DNA of 52,942 nucleotides from CAADGL01 sp964643885 (GCA_964643885.1 CAZXUI010000024.1:1-52942); one strand, 5' to 3'. Numbered from the stretch's first letter, positions 7,999-17,382 are shown. A program made the numbers and translations. Notes: a model not told the origin generated them from the sequence alone.

Positions 7999-8970
7999 AC
8001 AGTCTCCGTCGAGATCCCAGACGCAGGGCCAACTTCCGGCCACTTGGAATGCGACCATAGCAGCGAGCGGATTCAGATAGACGCCGAAAAGGTAGTTGTA
8101 GCACTTATTGGGAGCTAAGAACCAGCCCTCGATGATGAAATCATCATCCCACTGCCACTCGTTCTGCTCGCCGGGACGATCGTCCGCAACGCCGCCGATG
8201 GCCTCATCGGCGCCCGAACCCCACAGCATGGGCTGCGTGCCGCCCTCGACCGTGTCATCGAGCACGCCGTCGGCGGTCGGCTCGAGGGTGTACGTACCGA
8301 GAATGAAGTGATACGAACCGATCCCATCGGCCGCAAGCGGAACGGAGATGCCGAAGCCGGTCGAGAGGTCCTCGACCGTCGTGAACCAGTAGTGGCCCGG
8401 GTTGCCCGTCAACGGGCCGAAGTCCAGGATGACGCCGCCCAGAAAGCTGGGATCGCCCTGCTGGACCGGCGTGTCGCACAGGCCGGTGTTGTCGTTGATC
8501 GCGTTGCTCTCGTACGTCGAGATGACGATGAAGCAGTTGCGACCCACCATTGCCGGGCCGCCCCAGTGCCAGCCGAACATCATGCCGTTGACGTCGAGTC
8601 TCTCGTCACCCGGACGGACTTTGATGTCGCCGGCCGCGAACGGGTTGTTGTACGTCGTGCCGAAGTACCAGCGATTGCCCGCCGGGTCCTCGGGCTCACC
8701 GAGGCCACACGAGTTGAAGCCGATCGGCGCGCCGACGGAGCCGCTGACGCTACCGTCAACGTCCGGTTCGGCCACGTCGAACGCGAGTATGTCGTTCAGA
8801 AGATCCCGCGACCCGACATAGTCATGCCACGGCCCGATCGAACCATTGCCAGAGACCTCGGCGATACGGAGGGGCGCAACGCGGACGCCGTCGACGGCTT
8901 CAAACTCTCTGGCTGCCGTGGCTGGTATTCCCAGTCCAGCAGCGGCAAATGCGAATAGAAATGTCCTCAT
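7996..8970 (-). CDS. exported protein with truncated C-terminal dockerin
   Basis: A 324-residue exported protein of unknown function. A signal peptide (MRTFLFAFAAAGLGIPATAA) is followed by an aromatic- and glycine-rich domain with many Trp and Asn residues (for example FGWHWGGPAMVG, GHYWFTTVEDLS, EQNEWQWDDDFI). Such domains are frequent in planctomycetal secreted proteins. I recognise no catalytic motif. It ends at CVWDLDGDC, the first Ca-binding loop of a dockerin, then TGA. The frame beyond continues as dockerin sequence. The ATG at 8970 follows GGAGA, while the longer upstream extension has no signal peptide. The gene belongs to the same dockerin cluster as its downstream neighbours but is separated from them by about 100 bp. 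Confidence 0.75.
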   Translation of the reverse strand: MRTFLFAFAAAGLGIPATAAREFEAVDGVRVAPLRIAEVSGNGSIGPWHDYVGSRDLLNDILAFDVAEPDVDGSVSGSVGAPIGFNSCGLGEPEDPAGNRWYFGTTYNNPFAAGDIKVRPGDERLDVNGMMFGWHWGGPAMVGRNCFIVISTYESNAINDNTGLCDTPVQQGDPSFLGGVILDFGPLTGNPGHYWFTTVEDLSTGFGISVPLAADGIGSYHFILGTYTLEPTADGVLDDTVEGGTQPMLWGSGADEAIGGVADDRPGEQNEWQWDDDFIIEGWFLAPNKCYNYLFGVYLNPLAAMVAFQVAGSWPCVWDLDGDC

Positions 8971-9418
8971 CGCTGATCTCCCGCGCAGGGTGGACAATGG
9001 GAGGCCGATCCGAGCTAGGACCGATCCGGACCGGCGGATCGGGGCCGATCTCCAGTCCGGTTCGCCGCACTGAGTTCGAGGCCGCTGTCCGCTCAACGTC
9101 TAGTGCGCCGAGGGGCCGCGGGCCGCGCAAATAAAATGGCGCTTCCGCCGAACGCCGGCCTGGAACAAAGCGAAAGCATGTCAGTTGCTACTGCGTTGGG
9201 GGTGCCGCGGGGCAACACTACGCGGCCCGGGTAGACGCCCCGGACAGCGCCCTCCCCGAAGCACTAACCGCTGCCAGAAGCGGAACTTAGCGACGACACC
9301 CGTGTGATCAGCCGCGATCTCGCCCTGCCCAAGCCGCTGCACCTCGTCAACCCTTCCGGTATCATCACAATCGAACCCGGAGGGTGTCGCTCAGTCCATT
9401 CACTCCGGGAACTGCGGC
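8971..9418. other. divergent intergenic region, no gene seen
   Basis: This lies between the minus-strand dockerin protein and the plus-strand sigma factor. Reading frames here have no family features. Base composition is slightly lower in GC than the flanks. I see no convincing promoter. Confidence 0.5.
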
Positions 9419-9481
9419 TTGTCGGCGGCGTCAAACCCGGCGAAGATATACTCCCGTCAGATCCGCGTCCGGGGTCTCGAA

Positions 9482-10045
9482 GTGGAATCGCAACCATCCC
9501 AGATCACCTCCCTCCTCTCCGCCGCCGCCGCCGGCGACGCCGCCGCGCGCGACCAGCTCTGGCGGCTCGACGAAATCCAGCGCATCGCCCGCGGCCTGCT
9601 CGCCCGCGAACGCCGCGCCGCAGACCTCCAGACCACCGTCCTGATCAACGAAGCCTGTCTCAAGATCGCCGCCGGCGATGGCGACGCCCTCCAATGCTTC
9701 GCCAACCACCGACATTTCTTCTCCGCCGTCGCAAATGCCATGCGCCAGTTCCTCGTGGAAAACGCACGTAAGCGCAGGAGGCTAAAACGAGGCGGCGGGG
9801 CGGAACCGCTTTCGCTCGCCGACGTGGCCGACCCCGCCGGCGACGACCCGGCCACCACGCTCGCGATCCACGAGGCACTGGAGGAGCTCCAGCGGCTCGA
9901 ACCGCTGCAGGCCGAGATCGTCGCCCTGCGGCACTACACCGGCCTGACGATGCAGGAGATCGCAGACGTCACGGGCGTCTGCAAGCGCACCGTCGACAAG
10001 CAGTGGGCCTTCGCCCGCGTCTGGATTCGCGCGCGATTGTCCTGA
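9482..10045 (+). CDS. ECF-type RNA polymerase sigma factor
   Basis: A 187-residue sigma-70-family factor of the extracytoplasmic-function type common in planctomycetes. Region 2 is the N-terminal half (ITSLLSAAAAGD, LQTTVLINEACLKI, FFSAVANAMRQFLVENARKR). Region 4 is the C-terminal helix-turn-helix (LEPLQAEIVALRHYTGLTMQ followed by EIADVTGVCKRTVDKQWAFA). A GTG at 9482 is chosen because relatives start a few residues before the ITxLL helix; an alternative TTG at 9419 would add 21 residues. The serine/threonine kinase gene begins 41 bp downstream, the standard planctomycete pairing in which kinase signalling is thought to control the sigma factor. Target promoters are unknown. Confidence 0.88.
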   Translation: MESQPSQITSLLSAAAAGDAAARDQLWRLDEIQRIARGLLARERRAADLQTTVLINEACLKIAAGDGDALQCFANHRHFFSAVANAMRQFLVENARKRRRLKRGGGAEPLSLADVADPAGDDPATTLAIHEALEELQRLEPLQAEIVALRHYTGLTMQEIADVTGVCKRTVDKQWAFARVWIRARLS

Positions 10046-10086
10046 CGGCCACAGACCGCCCGGGGCATGGCGGGACACGCAGCACC

Positions 10087-12450
10087 ATGGACAGCACCGC
10101 CTTCAAACGCCTTCAGCAGATCTTCGAGCAGGCCGCGGCCGCTCCGCCCGCCCGCCGCCCCGCCCTGCTCGACGCCGCCTGCGCCGGCGACGCGCGCCTC
10201 CGCGCCGAGGTCGAAAAGCTCCTCGCCCACGCCGACGACGTCTCCGCAGAGTTCCTGGCTCCCGTTTCCGATGCGCCCGGCCGCCTCGCTGCGACGCCCT
10301 CTCCCTCTCCCGTCGTCGAGCTGGCGGCCGGAACGCGCATCGGCCGCTACACGGTCGTCCGCCCCCTGGCACACGGCGGCATGGGTGTCGTCTATGAAGC
10401 CAGGCAGGAGCGGCCGGCCCGCCCCGTCGCGCTGAAGATCATGCGCCCGGGCATGTCCGCCCCGTCGGCCCTCGCCCGCTTCCGCCTGGAGCCGGAGGTG
10501 CTCGCCCGCCTGCGTCACCCCAACATCGCCCTGGTCTACGAAGCCGGCCTGCACGAAGGTCCGCCCGCCCCGAGCCCCTATTTCGCCATGGAGCTGATTC
10601 CCGACGCCCTGCCGCTGGTGCAGTACGCGGCCGAGCGCCGGCTGCCGCTGCGCGACCGCCTGCGGCTCTTCCTGAAGGTCTGCGACGCCGTCCAGCACGG
10701 CCACCAGAAGGGCATCATTCACCGCGATCTCAAGCCGGCCAACATTCTCGTCGGCGGCGACGGCGAGCCGAAGATCATCGATTTCGGCGTGGCCCGCGCC
10801 ACCGATGCCGACATCGTCATGACCACGCAGTGCACGCGCGTCGGCGACCTGGTCGGCACCGTGCACTACATGAGCCCCGAGCAGTGCGACGGCGACTCGG
10901 CCGCCATCGACACCCGCAGCGACGTGTACTCGCTCGGCGTGGTGCTCTTCGAGCTGCTCACCGGCCAGCCGCCCTATGAATCCAACGGCTCGACGGTCTA
11001 CGCGGCCGTGCGGATCATCAAGGAGTCTTCGCCGCGTCAGCCCAGCCGGCTGAACCGCGAGCTGCGCGGCGACCTGGACGCGATTCTGCTCAAGGCGCTC
11101 GAGAAGGACCCGGCCCGGCGCTACCAGTCCGCGGCCGACCTGGCCCGCGACATCGAGCGGCACCTGGCCGGCGAGCCGATCTGCGCCCGCCCGCCGGGGC
11201 TCTCCACGCGCGTGGCCCACTGGCTGGTCCGGCACCCCCTGCTCGTCACCGGCGCCGCCTGCGCACTGATCCTGGTGATCACCGTCGCGGCTTCGACGCT
11301 CGTCACCTGGTACACGCTGCGCCGGCCGGATCACATCGTGATTCTCCCGGAAAATAAAGGCGCTCAACTCCGCACGGCCGCGCAGAATGTGCTACACACT
11401 TGGCCGGGCATCCAGGGCGGCGTCGTTGAATACGCTGAGCTGATCCATCTGCCAGAATCTGTTGGCGGCGGGCGCATCGCGATCCTGGGCTTCCACGCTG
11501 AGGACCGTTCGCCACTGAGCGGTCGCTTCGCGTTTTTCGACCTCGCCCGGAGCCTCGAGGTCCCCATCCTGGAGCTGCGCATCAGCGACGATGATGTTCC
11601 GCTCAAACTCCGCGAGCGAGCCAGGAAATCCAACGAACCTTCGTTCGCAGGGGAGTCCTTCGGCGCTGATTCTGGGATGGTCGCGGATGTGTTTCCCGAT
11701 TCGCCGGCCCACGCCATCCCCGAGTTCATCGCCGTTTTTCGACATGCTTCTACGACGCACTCGGCCATTTGCGTGTACCGGCTCGATGGCACGTTGAAAT
11801 ACCGCATGTGGATCGACTGCGATATCGTTGACATGCACTGGCTTCCCGGCCCGAAACAGCTCGTCTGCGCGGGAGTGAATGGAGAATACTACAACGAGGA
11901 CCGCGGAGTGGCTACTCCGTCAGACGGCGGGCTCAACCACCTGATCGTCGTTTTCGGTTTCAAGCTTCACGAGGATCACATTTCGACGCAGTACATCGCC
12001 CAGGAGCCCGAAGACAGGGAGAAGGCGCCGCCGGAGGGCAAGCCCGAGTGGTATCGTGCAGTGCTGCTGCTCGATCAGAGCGGGTTCGCGGGAACCCCGT
12101 CAGGCGACATGCTCTCCGCTCCGCCGCGCGGTTTCGACGAGCGAGACACCGTTCTGTTCTGCATCGGCGTCGATGCAATGAGTGGCGACGAAGTCGACTA
12201 TGACCTCCCAAAGGCCAATCGTACGTGGATCATCGACGGGGAGGCACGCTGGTTCAACGGTCCGATGGCCGATAATTACCGTCTTCACGGCGATCGCGAA
12301 GCAAGCCCCGACTGGTGGTACCTGCCCTGGGACTCCTGGACCCTCGGCGAGCTTCCGCCACTCAAGGAATCCGTCCGCCGCCAGCGCGCCGCCGCGCATA
12401 CGGCCTCCCAGGCGGCCGCCTCCCAGCCCGCCCCCGACCCGCAGCCCTGA
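10087..12450 (+). CDS. membrane-anchored serine/threonine protein kinase (PknB-like)
   Basis: A 787-residue Hanks-type kinase. After an ~80-residue N-terminal helical segment, the kinase domain shows the glycine loop AHGGMGVVYEA (M99), catalytic lysine K117 in VALKIM, HRDLKPANIL (H212-R213-D214) and DFG (D232), followed by GTVHYMSPEQ. One membrane segment (about 384-406, LLVTGAACALILVITVAAST) separates it from a ~380-residue extracytoplasmic region of unknown fold, presumably the sensor. All catalytic residues are present. The start at 10087 was chosen because the frame upstream overlaps the sigma factor gene. It most likely forms a signalling unit with that factor. The C-terminal end is Ala/Pro/Gln-rich. 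Confidence 0.93.
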   Translation: MDSTAFKRLQQIFEQAAAAPPARRPALLDAACAGDARLRAEVEKLLAHADDVSAEFLAPVSDAPGRLAATPSPSPVVELAAGTRIGRYTVVRPLAHGGMGVVYEARQERPARPVALKIMRPGMSAPSALARFRLEPEVLARLRHPNIALVYEAGLHEGPPAPSPYFAMELIPDALPLVQYAAERRLPLRDRLRLFLKVCDAVQHGHQKGIIHRDLKPANILVGGDGEPKIIDFGVARATDADIVMTTQCTRVGDLVGTVHYMSPEQCDGDSAAIDTRSDVYSLGVVLFELLTGQPPYESNGSTVYAAVRIIKESSPRQPSRLNRELRGDLDAILLKALEKDPARRYQSAADLARDIERHLAGEPICARPPGLSTRVAHWLVRHPLLVTGAACALILVITVAASTLVTWYTLRRPDHIVILPENKGAQLRTAAQNVLHTWPGIQGGVVEYAELIHLPESVGGGRIAILGFHAEDRSPLSGRFAFFDLARSLEVPILELRISDDDVPLKLRERARKSNEPSFAGESFGADSGMVADVFPDSPAHAIPEFIAVFRHASTTHSAICVYRLDGTLKYRMWIDCDIVDMHWLPGPKQLVCAGVNGEYYNEDRGVATPSDGGLNHLIVVFGFKLHEDHISTQYIAQEPEDREKAPPEGKPEWYRAVLLLDQSGFAGTPSGDMLSAPPRGFDERDTVLFCIGVDAMSGDEVDYDLPKANRTWIIDGEARWFNGPMADNYRLHGDREASPDWWYLPWDSWTLGELPPLKESVRRQRAAAHTASQAAASQPAPDPQP

Positions 12451-12462
12451 CACGCCGCCCCC

Positions 12463-15054
12463 CTACTCCACCACCCACTCCAATATCCCCGCCGAATACT
12501 CCGGCCGCAGCGAAACCTCCATCCGCAGCGCCGTCGTCTCCACCGCCTCGAACTCCACCTCGTTGTACCGATCCAGCCCCACGCCGTACGCCCCGCGCGG
12601 CTTCACCGCACGCCACTGCTCGCCACCCTCCGCACCCACCGGCCGGTAGAGCAGCCGCCACGACGCCGGCGCCCGGCACCCCCCCCGGCCCGTGTCGTCA
12701 AACCAGTACACCGCCACGCGCGATACCCGCCGCGGCCGCTCGAATTCATACTGCACCCACTCCTGCGAGCCCTTCCTCGGCCACCACGTGAACCGCGGCA
12801 CGTGATAATCGTCCGAGCTCTCCGGCTCCAGCCCGTCGCTCAGCGCCGTCAGCGTGTCCTCCGTCCAGCAGTGCGACGCGACCGCCGGCGTCGCATCCTT
12901 CGGCTTCTGCGGCGGCTTCCACAGGTGCGCATCGGCCGCCTCGCCGGCCAGCGGAAACTGCGCGATCCGCAGCCGCGCCGCGCCCATCGGAACCAGCCGC
13001 ACCCGCTCCACCGGCTCGCTCGTCCGCGCCGGACTATCCTGGAGCAGACCCGCCAGCCCGAGGTGATCTTCCTGCCATTGCGGAATCCGCCGCGCGGTCA
13101 CCGTCAGCTCGATCGGCGCCGCTTCCAGCGCAAACGGCTGATCATCCGCCGGCCACCCCCGCCGCGTCAGCTCGATCCCGGCCGTTTCGTCGCCCGCCTT
13201 CAGCACCAGCCCGTAGTTCCACGCACCCTTCGGCCACAGCTCCCACGCCGGCCACGCATCCTCCGGCCGCACGTTGCGCTTCTCATGCTCGATCCGCAGC
13301 GAAAACGTCAGCGGCCCGAACGAGACGGAGCGGCTGTCGTGGTTCTTCTCCCACCTCGTGACGCGCACCTGCATCGGAAACGTCAGCCGCACGCGGTCCC
13401 CCGCGCGCCACTCGCGCTCCACGCGCACATACCCGCGGCCCACATCCGACCGCACCGTCTCCTGGTCGTTCACCGCCACCGTCAGCGGCCGCTCCACCCA
13501 GCCCGGCACGCGGAAATAGAGCGGAAAGCGCGCCGCCCGCTCCGGCGAGACCGCATATTCGATCGTCTCCTCGAACGGATACTTCGTCCCGCTGCGGATC
13601 GTCACCGCCGTCCCGTCTCCGACCCGGGCCCACACCTCGCACGGCGCATACATCACCGCCGCCAGCCCGCCGTCCTGCGTCGCCATCCACAGGTGCTCCG
13701 TGAAGTACGGCCAGCCGTGCGCCACGTTGTGCTGACAGCAGCGGTGGTCACGCGGGTCGAAAAGCTGCATCGGCCCGCCGTTTTGATAGCCCGGCGCCTT
13801 GCTGCGCGCATCGGAGCTGATCATGTTGACCGACGTCAGGTACCGCAGCCCGCGCAGGTCCTCCGTCATCGACGCCGGCAGCGAATTGAACGCCACATCT
13901 TCGCACCGGTCCGCCCACACCGGATCGCCCGTCAGCGCCACGAGCTGCTCGAACGAGTACATGTACTCGACCATCGTGCACGTCTCGGCCGCCTGACGCG
14001 GATCGTCGAACCCCCGCCGTGCATTCTCGTCCGCCCCGAACATCCCCCCCGGCACCTGCCCGTACCGCTCCATCACCTCGTCATAGTTGCGATACACCGC
14101 CCGCAGCAGCCGCTGCTCCCCGCTTCGAGGCCAGTACACGGCCGGCCCGCGAAAGCTCTGCGCGATATTCACCCCGTGCCAGTTCGCGACGCCCTCCGTC
14201 CAGTTCGCCGTCCGCCGGTGAATCTTGTCCGCCAGCTCCAGCAGCCACGACTCGCCCGTCCGGTTATACAGCCACAGCACGCTCGCCAGATTGTCCGCCG
14301 CACGCTGCTGCTGCCAGAACGGCAGCAGGAAATCCTCCTCCGGATACTCGAGCTGCCAGCGGAAATACCGCCGCATCAGCTCGATCACGCGCTCGTCGCC
14401 CCCCGCGCCGCCCGTCTGCGTCCACTCGTAGTACGACTGAAGCGCGCACAGCATCACCATGTTCGGCCACAGGTCCGGCTTGCCGCCCGCCTCCGTCTTA
14501 ATCACCGTCAGGTTCGCCCGCGGCCCGAAATACCCGTCCTCGCGCTGGCTCGCGATCGCCCCCTCCAGCCACACCTTCGCCTCGGCGATGAGCTTCTCAT
14601 CACCGAGCAGATAGGCCATGTCGCCGAATCCCTTCAGCCAGTAGGGCAGCTCCTCCCAGTTGCTGTGACCCTCCCCTTCGGGGCTCAACCACGCGTTCCC
14701 CTCCTTGCGCAGCCACTGGCTGATCTCCCCCAGCCGCCCCACGAACCCCTCCGCCTGAAGCTCGAGCTGCCGCCTGAGCCACCCCGCCGGCCGCACCGAC
14801 CCCACCGGCAGCTTGATCAGCGCCTCCGCCCGCAGCGGCGCGCGATTGCGAACGTAATGCTCATTCCCCGGCCCGGCCGGCGGTCGCTCCACCACAGTGA
14901 TCTCTCCTGACTGCCCCCGCGCCCCCGCCGCCATGCAAACCCCCACCACCATACCCGCCACAACCGCGCCGATCGCTCTCAAACTCAATGTCCACCCTTC
15001 GATTGAAATGACGCAACCCGCATCGGTCCGCTCCCGCATCGCGCGCCCGCTCAC
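12463..15054 (-). CDS. exported GH127-type beta-L-arabinofuranosidase-like hydrolase with C-terminal discoidin-like domain
   Basis: An 863-residue exported protein of the DUF1680/glycoside hydrolase 127 family. The family's zinc-thiolate active site appears intact: E357 and C359 in AAETCTMVEYM, and C439-C440 in RCCQHNVAHGWPYF. These correspond to the Glu-Cys-Cys-Cys set known from the Bifidobacterium enzyme HypBA1. An alpha/alpha-barrel fills the first ~500 residues, beta domains follow, and the last ~130 residues (ending in LRMEVSLRPEYSAGILEWVV) look like an F5/8-type carbohydrate-binding domain. A signal peptide lies near LRAIGAVVAGMVVGVCMAAGA. The GTG at 15054 overlaps the thiolase stop by 4 bp; ATG at 15039 is an alternative. 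L-arabinofuranoside is the likely but unproven substrate. Confidence 0.88.
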   Translation of the reverse strand: MSGRAMRERTDAGCVISIEGWTLSLRAIGAVVAGMVVGVCMAAGARGQSGEITVVERPPAGPGNEHYVRNRAPLRAEALIKLPVGSVRPAGWLRRQLELQAEGFVGRLGEISQWLRKEGNAWLSPEGEGHSNWEELPYWLKGFGDMAYLLGDEKLIAEAKVWLEGAIASQREDGYFGPRANLTVIKTEAGGKPDLWPNMVMLCALQSYYEWTQTGGAGGDERVIELMRRYFRWQLEYPEEDFLLPFWQQQRAADNLASVLWLYNRTGESWLLELADKIHRRTANWTEGVANWHGVNIAQSFRGPAVYWPRSGEQRLLRAVYRNYDEVMERYGQVPGGMFGADENARRGFDDPRQAAETCTMVEYMYSFEQLVALTGDPVWADRCEDVAFNSLPASMTEDLRGLRYLTSVNMISSDARSKAPGYQNGGPMQLFDPRDHRCCQHNVAHGWPYFTEHLWMATQDGGLAAVMYAPCEVWARVGDGTAVTIRSGTKYPFEETIEYAVSPERAARFPLYFRVPGWVERPLTVAVNDQETVRSDVGRGYVRVEREWRAGDRVRLTFPMQVRVTRWEKNHDSRSVSFGPLTFSLRIEHEKRNVRPEDAWPAWELWPKGAWNYGLVLKAGDETAGIELTRRGWPADDQPFALEAAPIELTVTARRIPQWQEDHLGLAGLLQDSPARTSEPVERVRLVPMGAARLRIAQFPLAGEAADAHLWKPPQKPKDATPAVASHCWTEDTLTALSDGLEPESSDDYHVPRFTWWPRKGSQEWVQYEFERPRRVSRVAVYWFDDTGRGGCRAPASWRLLYRPVGAEGGEQWRAVKPRGAYGVGLDRYNEVEFEAVETTALRMEVSLRPEYSAGILEWVVE

Positions 15055-16280
15055 ACGCGCTCTATCACCGTCGCCGCCCCCTGCCCCACGCCCACGCAGA
15101 GCGTCGCGATCGCCCGCCGCACACCCGCGTCCCGCCGCATCTCGTGCACGATCGTCGTCACCAGCCGCGCCCCGCTCATCCCCAGCGGATGCCCCAGCGC
15201 GATCGCCCCGCCGTTCGGATTCACCCGCCCGCGCCCGCTGAAATCCTCCCGCCAGCAGGCCGGATCGAGCTCCAGGTCACGCACGCACGCCAGGCTCTGC
15301 GCCGCAAACGCCTCGTTCAGCTCGATCAGATCGACGTCCGCGAGCTTCAATCCCGCACGCGCCAGCACCTTCCGCACCGCCGGCACCGGCCCGATCCCCA
15401 TGCAACCCGGATCAACACCCGCCACCGCGCTCGCCTCCACCACCGCCACCGGCCGCAGCCCAAGCTCCGCCGCCCGCTTCTGCTCCACCAGCAGCACCGC
15501 GGCCGCCCCGTCGTTCACGCCGCTCGAGTTTCCCGCCGTCACTGTCCCACCCTCGCGAAACGCCGGCCGCAGCTTCGCCAGGCTCGCCGCCGTCGTCTCC
15601 GGCCGCGGATGCTCATCCGCCCGCACGACCACCGGCTCGCCGCTGCGCTGCGGAATCTCGACCGGCACGATCTCTTCGGCCAGCCGCCCGCCCGCCACCG
15701 CCCGCCCGCACTTGCGCTGCGACGCCAGGGCGAACTCGTCCTGCTCCGCCCGCCCGATCCCCCACTTCTCCGCCACGTTCTCGGCCGTCTCGCCCATGCT
15801 GAACGGGTAATAGCGCTTGGCCAGCAGCGGGTTCGTGAACCGCCACCCGATCGTCGTGTCGTACATCTCCGCGTTGCGGCTCCACGCCTCGGCCGCCTTC
15901 GGCATCACGAACGGCGCCCGGCTCATGCTCTCCACGCCGCCGGCCACGAAGACATCCCCGCAGCCCGCCTCGATCATCCGCGCCGCCAGGTTCACCGCCT
16001 CCAGCCCGCTGGCGCACAGCCGGTTCACCGTGCAGCCCGCCACCGTCTCCGGCAGCCCCGCCAGCAGCGCGGCCATGCGGGCCACGTTGCGGTTATCCTC
16101 GCCCGCCTGGTTGGCCGCTCCGAAATACACGTCCTCGATCAGCCCCGGCTCGATCCCCGCCCGCTCCACCACCGTGCGGATCACCAGCGCCGCCAGGTCA
16201 TCCGGCCGCACCGCCGCCAGCGCCCCGCCATACCGCCCGACCGGCGTGCGAACCGCCGCAATAATCGCTGCTTTTCTCAT
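15051..16280 (-). CDS. acetyl-CoA acyltransferase, 3-oxoadipyl-CoA thiolase type (PcaF/PaaJ-like)
   Basis: A 409-residue thiolase that cleaves a 3-oxoacyl-CoA to acetyl-CoA and a shortened acyl-CoA. The N-terminal catalytic cysteine lies in VNRLCASGLEAVNLAAR, the histidine in NPNGGAIALGHPLGMSGAR, and the second cysteine in IATLCVGVGQGAATV. The RVNPNGGAIALGHPLGMSGA block and YDTTIGWRFTNP are typical of the beta-ketoadipyl-CoA thiolases PcaF/PaaJ. The ATG at 16280 begins RKAAIIAAVRTPVGRYGG. No clear ribosome binding site is visible. A GH127 gene overlaps its end. With paaA in the same window, a role in aromatic-acid breakdown is plausible, but general fatty-acid thiolase activity remains possible. 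Confidence 0.88.
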   Translation of the reverse strand: MRKAAIIAAVRTPVGRYGGALAAVRPDDLAALVIRTVVERAGIEPGLIEDVYFGAANQAGEDNRNVARMAALLAGLPETVAGCTVNRLCASGLEAVNLAARMIEAGCGDVFVAGGVESMSRAPFVMPKAAEAWSRNAEMYDTTIGWRFTNPLLAKRYYPFSMGETAENVAEKWGIGRAEQDEFALASQRKCGRAVAGGRLAEEIVPVEIPQRSGEPVVVRADEHPRPETTAASLAKLRPAFREGGTVTAGNSSGVNDGAAAVLLVEQKRAAELGLRPVAVVEASAVAGVDPGCMGIGPVPAVRKVLARAGLKLADVDLIELNEAFAAQSLACVRDLELDPACWREDFSGRGRVNPNGGAIALGHPLGMSGARLVTTIVHEMRRDAGVRRAIATLCVGVGQGAATVIERV

Positions 16281-16332
16281 GGTTGCAGGAGTATAGCCGA
16301 ACCGCCGGCCCGGCCGCGAACGCCCGGCCCGC

Positions 16333-16361
16333 GTGACAGGTGACAAATGACAGGTGACACG
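16333..16361. repeat. GTGACAGG-type short tandem repeat
   Basis: A run of GTGACAGGTGACAAATGACA and related 7-8-mers. Similar runs occur at 39283-39311 and 49129-49207, and in reverse orientation at the 3' end of purC near 21980-21995. Confidence 0.7.
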
Positions 16362-16447
16362 TCGCGTGCCCCGCCCGCGCAGGGTGGCACGCTCTCGCCG
16401 AAGGCGTGAGCATGCTTCTCGACGGACATTCGCACTGCTCCAAGAAT

Positions 16448-16480
16448 GGGGGACCGATCTTTGGCCGGTCACCATCTGGC
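16448..16480. repeat. diverged GACCGGTC-type repeat
   Basis: TGGGGGACCGATCTTTGGCC then GGTCACCATCTGG. It is the first half of the dispersed palindromic repeat, with the first palindrome altered to GACCGATC. Better copies are at 23779, 42734, 49264 and 52844. Confidence 0.7.
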
Positions 16481-16601
16481 CGCGGAGCGGCCAAGGGCGC
16501 TGGCCACGGGTGAAGCGAGTCCGCCACCCGGCGGACAAGCGTAACCCGTGGGTCGCCGCGCACCCCGCCCGCGGCCCCGCAACGCCCGCCCCCGCCCGCC
16601 C

Positions 16602-17282
16602 CTAGGAATGCTCGAAATAATGCGCCCCCACCCGCATCGACACGTGCAGCCCCTTGTCGCACACCGCCCCGATCACCCCGTGCGCCAGCGCCACCAGCGG
16701 CAGCGACGGCGCCTTTTCCCACACGGTCGCGAACACCAGCGACATCAGCCCCCCGCCCACCATCAGCAGCGGATTCGGCGCGTGCGCCACGGCGAACAGC
16801 AGCGCCAGCAGCCCCGGCGCCGCCCCCGCCCCACACGCCGCCCGCAGCCGCGGATAGAGCACGCCCAGAAACAGCCCCTGCTGAACCACCGCCCAAAGCG
16901 GATACCCCAGCAGCGCCCGCCACAGGTCCCCCTCGTTGCGCAGCCGCTCCGTCAACCACCCGCCCACCAGCAGCGTCCCCACCGCCGCCAGCGCGAACAC
17001 CGCCAGCGGCAGCGCCGCCCGCGCGTGGCTCCAGCTCCGGGCCACACCGAAGGCGGCCGCCCCGCGCGGCCCGCGCTGCCGGATCGCCCACACCGCCCAG
17101 GCCGCCAGCAGCAGCCCCAGCAGCAGGTCGAACCCGCGCTGCCGCTCCGCCGGCATCAGCCAGATGTACACCTGGCACACCAGCACCGGCGCCACCGCCT
17201 CCGCCAGCAGCAGCGCCCGCGAAGCCCGCGCCAACCTTGAATCACTGAGAGGAAGATCGCTCGACGTGTCGAGTGTGCTCAT
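16602..17282 (-). CDS. CPBP-like membrane protein with altered active-site motif
   Basis: A 226-residue membrane protein with about six to seven hydrophobic segments. Its layout follows the CPBP protease family: a motif-1 helix VVQQGLFLGVLYPRL, then HAPNPLLMVGGGLMSL, then LALAHGVIGAV-like sequence with a conserved histidine. The catalytic Glu-Glu of motif 1 is replaced by Gln-Gln. The histidines of motifs 2 and 3 remain. It may be a non-protease member or use a different mechanism. The ATG at 17282 follows GGAAGGATT. It is downstream of, and on the same strand as, the SLC13 transporter gene, about 120 bp away. Confidence 0.72.
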   Translation of the reverse strand: MSTLDTSSDLPLSDSRLARASRALLLAEAVAPVLVCQVYIWLMPAERQRGFDLLLGLLLAAWAVWAIRQRGPRGAAAFGVARSWSHARAALPLAVFALAAVGTLLVGGWLTERLRNEGDLWRALLGYPLWAVVQQGLFLGVLYPRLRAACGAGAAPGLLALLFAVAHAPNPLLMVGGGLMSLVFATVWEKAPSLPLVALAHGVIGAVCDKGLHVSMRVGAHYFEHS

Positions 17283-17382
17283 CAATCCTTCCGCGCCGTA
17301 CCCGATTCAACCGCGCCGCGAAAGCCCGTATTCAATCGATTCACGCCCCCCCGTCAAGCACACCTCGGTCCCCCCATCCCTT

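Larger units (their letters stand above)
16281..16601. other. intergenic region with two dispersed repeats
   Basis: No gene is supported. It holds a GTGACAGG-type run (16333-16361) and a shortened copy of the GACCGGTC palindrome repeat (16448-16480). The remainder is GC-rich and featureless to my reading. Confidence 0.6.

Noticed and set aside
9135..9400. Small frames before the sigma factor
   Set aside because: No ribosome binding site, no coherent domain, and composition unlike the neighbouring genes.
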